Origin: Pelagomonas calceolata
Taxonomy: Eukaryota; Sar; Pelagophyceae; Pelagomonadales; Pelagomonadaceae
Reading direction: 5' to 3'
DNA length: 64,000 nucleotides
Assembly: GCA_918797485.1 (NCBI GenBank)
Contig: CAKKNE010000006.1
Span: 3,286,001 to 3,350,000, forward strand
The first letter of the stretch is position 1, and the number at the start of each line of letters is the position of its first letter. Positions 62,702 to 64,000 of the stretch are shown here, piece after piece. Both the position numbers and the translations under genes were made by a program. The notes under the pieces were generated by a model. It made no database searches, was not told where the DNA came from, and saw nothing but the letters and a program-made list of their open reading frames with translations.

Positions 62702-64000
62702 CTACGCGGGCGCGACCGCGCCGGTGCGGCTCGGCGCCCGCAGGCACCACACCGCGCACGGGTGGCAGAACATCGTCCAGCCCATCAGGCTAATTCCCAC
62801 GAGTAGGCCCATCGGCGAGTAATAGAACCTGTGTGGAAATCAAATTTTTACGGCGCGTTCGTGGCCGTCGAGTCATCGACGCGACGCCGGCTCGATGGCG
62901 TGGCGATGCCGGTTCCTCGCCGCTCGACCGAGCCAGGACGGCCGCGTCATCGCCGGGAAATGACTTAGTGAAGAATTGTCGGGTGCACCCGACGCACTGG
63001 TTGATTTCCACACAGAGTAGAACATCGTGGGGGCCTTGAACCAGTAGTCGTGCCTGCCGCATCTCCGCAAGTGCCCCTTCGATTCGTGATGCTCCCACCA
63101 AACGCACGTGTCAAAGCGTTGTGGTACAAGAGCGGAGACCATCCAGAGGCCGGTAAAGAAGAAAAACCAAGCGAAACTGTGGAAGCACAGATTATCCCAC
63201 GCGAACCGCGTGCAGCCGCAACTCGTCGCCTCGGAGAAGACCACCTTATCGAGTTCCTTCTGCGCGTCGTCGTCGGCCTCGGCCTGGAGCATCTCGGCGA
63301 TCTCCCGGCCGAGCCGCGACTGCGCCAGACCCTCCTCGCCGCCGGCAATCCTCAAAAACACCTTCTCCATCGTCGCGCGCGCGAGCGAAAAGTCGATCAC
63401 GCCGAGCCGCGCGCAAGCGTCGTCGTCGAACGCGCGGAACGCGAGCGCCGGCGTCCGCCGCGGGTCGACGCCCGCGAGCTCGAGCGTCGCAATGTCCGCG
63501 TCCGCGGCGGCGACGTCGACGTCCGGCGACGAAAAGGCCTCGCGCGCGAACGCCACGAGGTCCGCAACGTGCGCGTCGTCCCGCGTCTCCAGGCGGCACG
63601 AGATCTCGTAGCCCGCCGCGTAGCGCTCCTTGAGCTCCTGCGGCGTCCCGATGCAGCGCATGGTGCCCTTGACCATGATGCCGAGGCGGTCGCAGAGGAG
63701 ATCAGCCTCGCCCATCGAGTGTGTCGTCAGGACGACGGCGCGGCCCTTCATAGTGACCTTGATGAGGTCCCAGAGATTCCTTTGCGCTCCTGGATCCAGG
63801 CCCGACGACGGCTCGTCCAGCAACACCACCGAGGGGCCGCCGACCAGCGCCACCGCGACCGCCAGCTTGCGCTTCATGCCCCCCGACAGGCGGCCGGCCG
63901 CTTTGTCGGCGTGGTCGGACAGGCCGACGACGGCGAGCGCTTGCTCCGCGGCGTGGCGCGCGTCTCCTTCGATGTCGACGCCCCGGAGCCGCGCGAAGAG
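62702..64000 (-). CDS. ABCA-type ABC transporter, C-terminal part, split by an introner; 5' end beyond window
   Basis: Exons >64000-63024 and 62828-62702; the frame is open to the window edge. It encodes the second half of an ABC ATPase: signature LSGGMKRKL, Walker B VVLLDEPSSGLDPGAQRNLW, then the H-loop VVLTTHSMGEADLLCDR and the ABCA-type CIGTPQELKERYAAGYEISC. A regulatory stretch and a membrane segment (FHSFAWFFFFTGLWMVSALV) follow. Removing the introner at phase 2 gives PTMFYYSPMGLL and a last helix (VGISLMGWTMFC). ABCA proteins move lipids. The N-terminal part and the other half-transporter lie outside this window. Confidence 0.82.
62829..63015 (-). mobile_element. Introner IE-8
   Basis: 187 bp, placed on the minus strand and so in the same orientation as its host. 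Ends CTGTGTGGAAATC and GATTTCCACACAG. Target copies AATAGAAC (62821-62828) and AGTAGAAC (63016-63023), 7 of 8 matching; on the host strand GTTCTACT and GTTCTATT. Intron 63023-62829, GT-AG. GGCTCGGTCGAG variant. One hairpin arm is altered (TCGATGACTCGAC). Confidence 0.94.

Noticed and set aside
1-64000. tRNA, rRNA, CRISPR arrays, LTR elements or viral genes
   Set aside because: None recognised by eye; no tandem spacer arrays, reverse transcriptase or capsid-like frames were seen. A tRNA scan could not be run.

Overview
This window looks like nuclear DNA from a pelagophyte alga, most likely Aureococcus anophagefferens or a close relative. The evidence is the high GC content, eukaryotic genes with few short introns (eL20, PP2A-A, TFIIB-like factor, ELO elongase, small TIM, MoaC), many secretory glycosyltransferase and sulfotransferase genes, and repeated short DNA transposons that sit exactly where introns must be removed. 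These match the introner elements published for A. anophagefferens (Huff, Zilberman and Roy 2016). The species name is inferred; the introners are read directly.

Layout. 0-11.5 kb: a secretory or cell-surface block with a GT92-like enzyme, a DUF6625-like glycosyltransferase, a secreted kinase-like protein, a GT-like secreted protein, a sulfotransferase and a 1320-residue mucin-like membrane protein. 12-15.4 kb: a DUF4239-like membrane protein and a three-domain NAT9/PAC4/SET fusion. 15.7-17.3 kb: gene fragments and dispersed repeats. 17.4-25.5 kb: small TIM, G-patch protein, FkbM methyltransferase, sulfotransferase, a large secreted protein, a PEP-mutase/isocitrate-lyase family enzyme and eL20. 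26-42.6 kb: sulfotransferase, two-domain glycosyltransferase, TFIIB-like factor, PP2A scaffold, EF-hand/WD40 protein, two ankyrin paralogues and a beta-helix protein. 42.7-64 kb: a Ubl-KH-FCP1 phosphatase fusion, PH-alpha/beta hydrolase, ELO elongase, amino-acid transporter, SHIPPO-like protein, TBCC-domain protein, HAD 5'-nucleotidase, MoaC, lysophospholipase, SDR, phytanoyl-CoA dioxygenase-like enzyme and the end of an ABCA-type transporter.

The main mobile system is a set of eight introners (about 67-198 bp, 13-bp inverted ends CTGTGTGGAAATC, 8-bp target duplications), each inside a coding region. The element end supplies the 3' AG. The duplicated target supplies the 5' splice site, GT in six cases and apparently GC in two. 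Removing the element plus one target copy restores the frame in all eight genes. A second, related intron family occurs in two adjacent genes near 54-56 kb. Intergenic DNA carries a near-palindromic motif (R1, core CTAGTGTCTTACAGGCCGCTAG) in at least a dozen copies, mostly 80-330 bp upstream of start codons, and a rarer GC-rich companion (R2). Convergent genes end very close together, with 3-18 bp between several pairs of stop codons.
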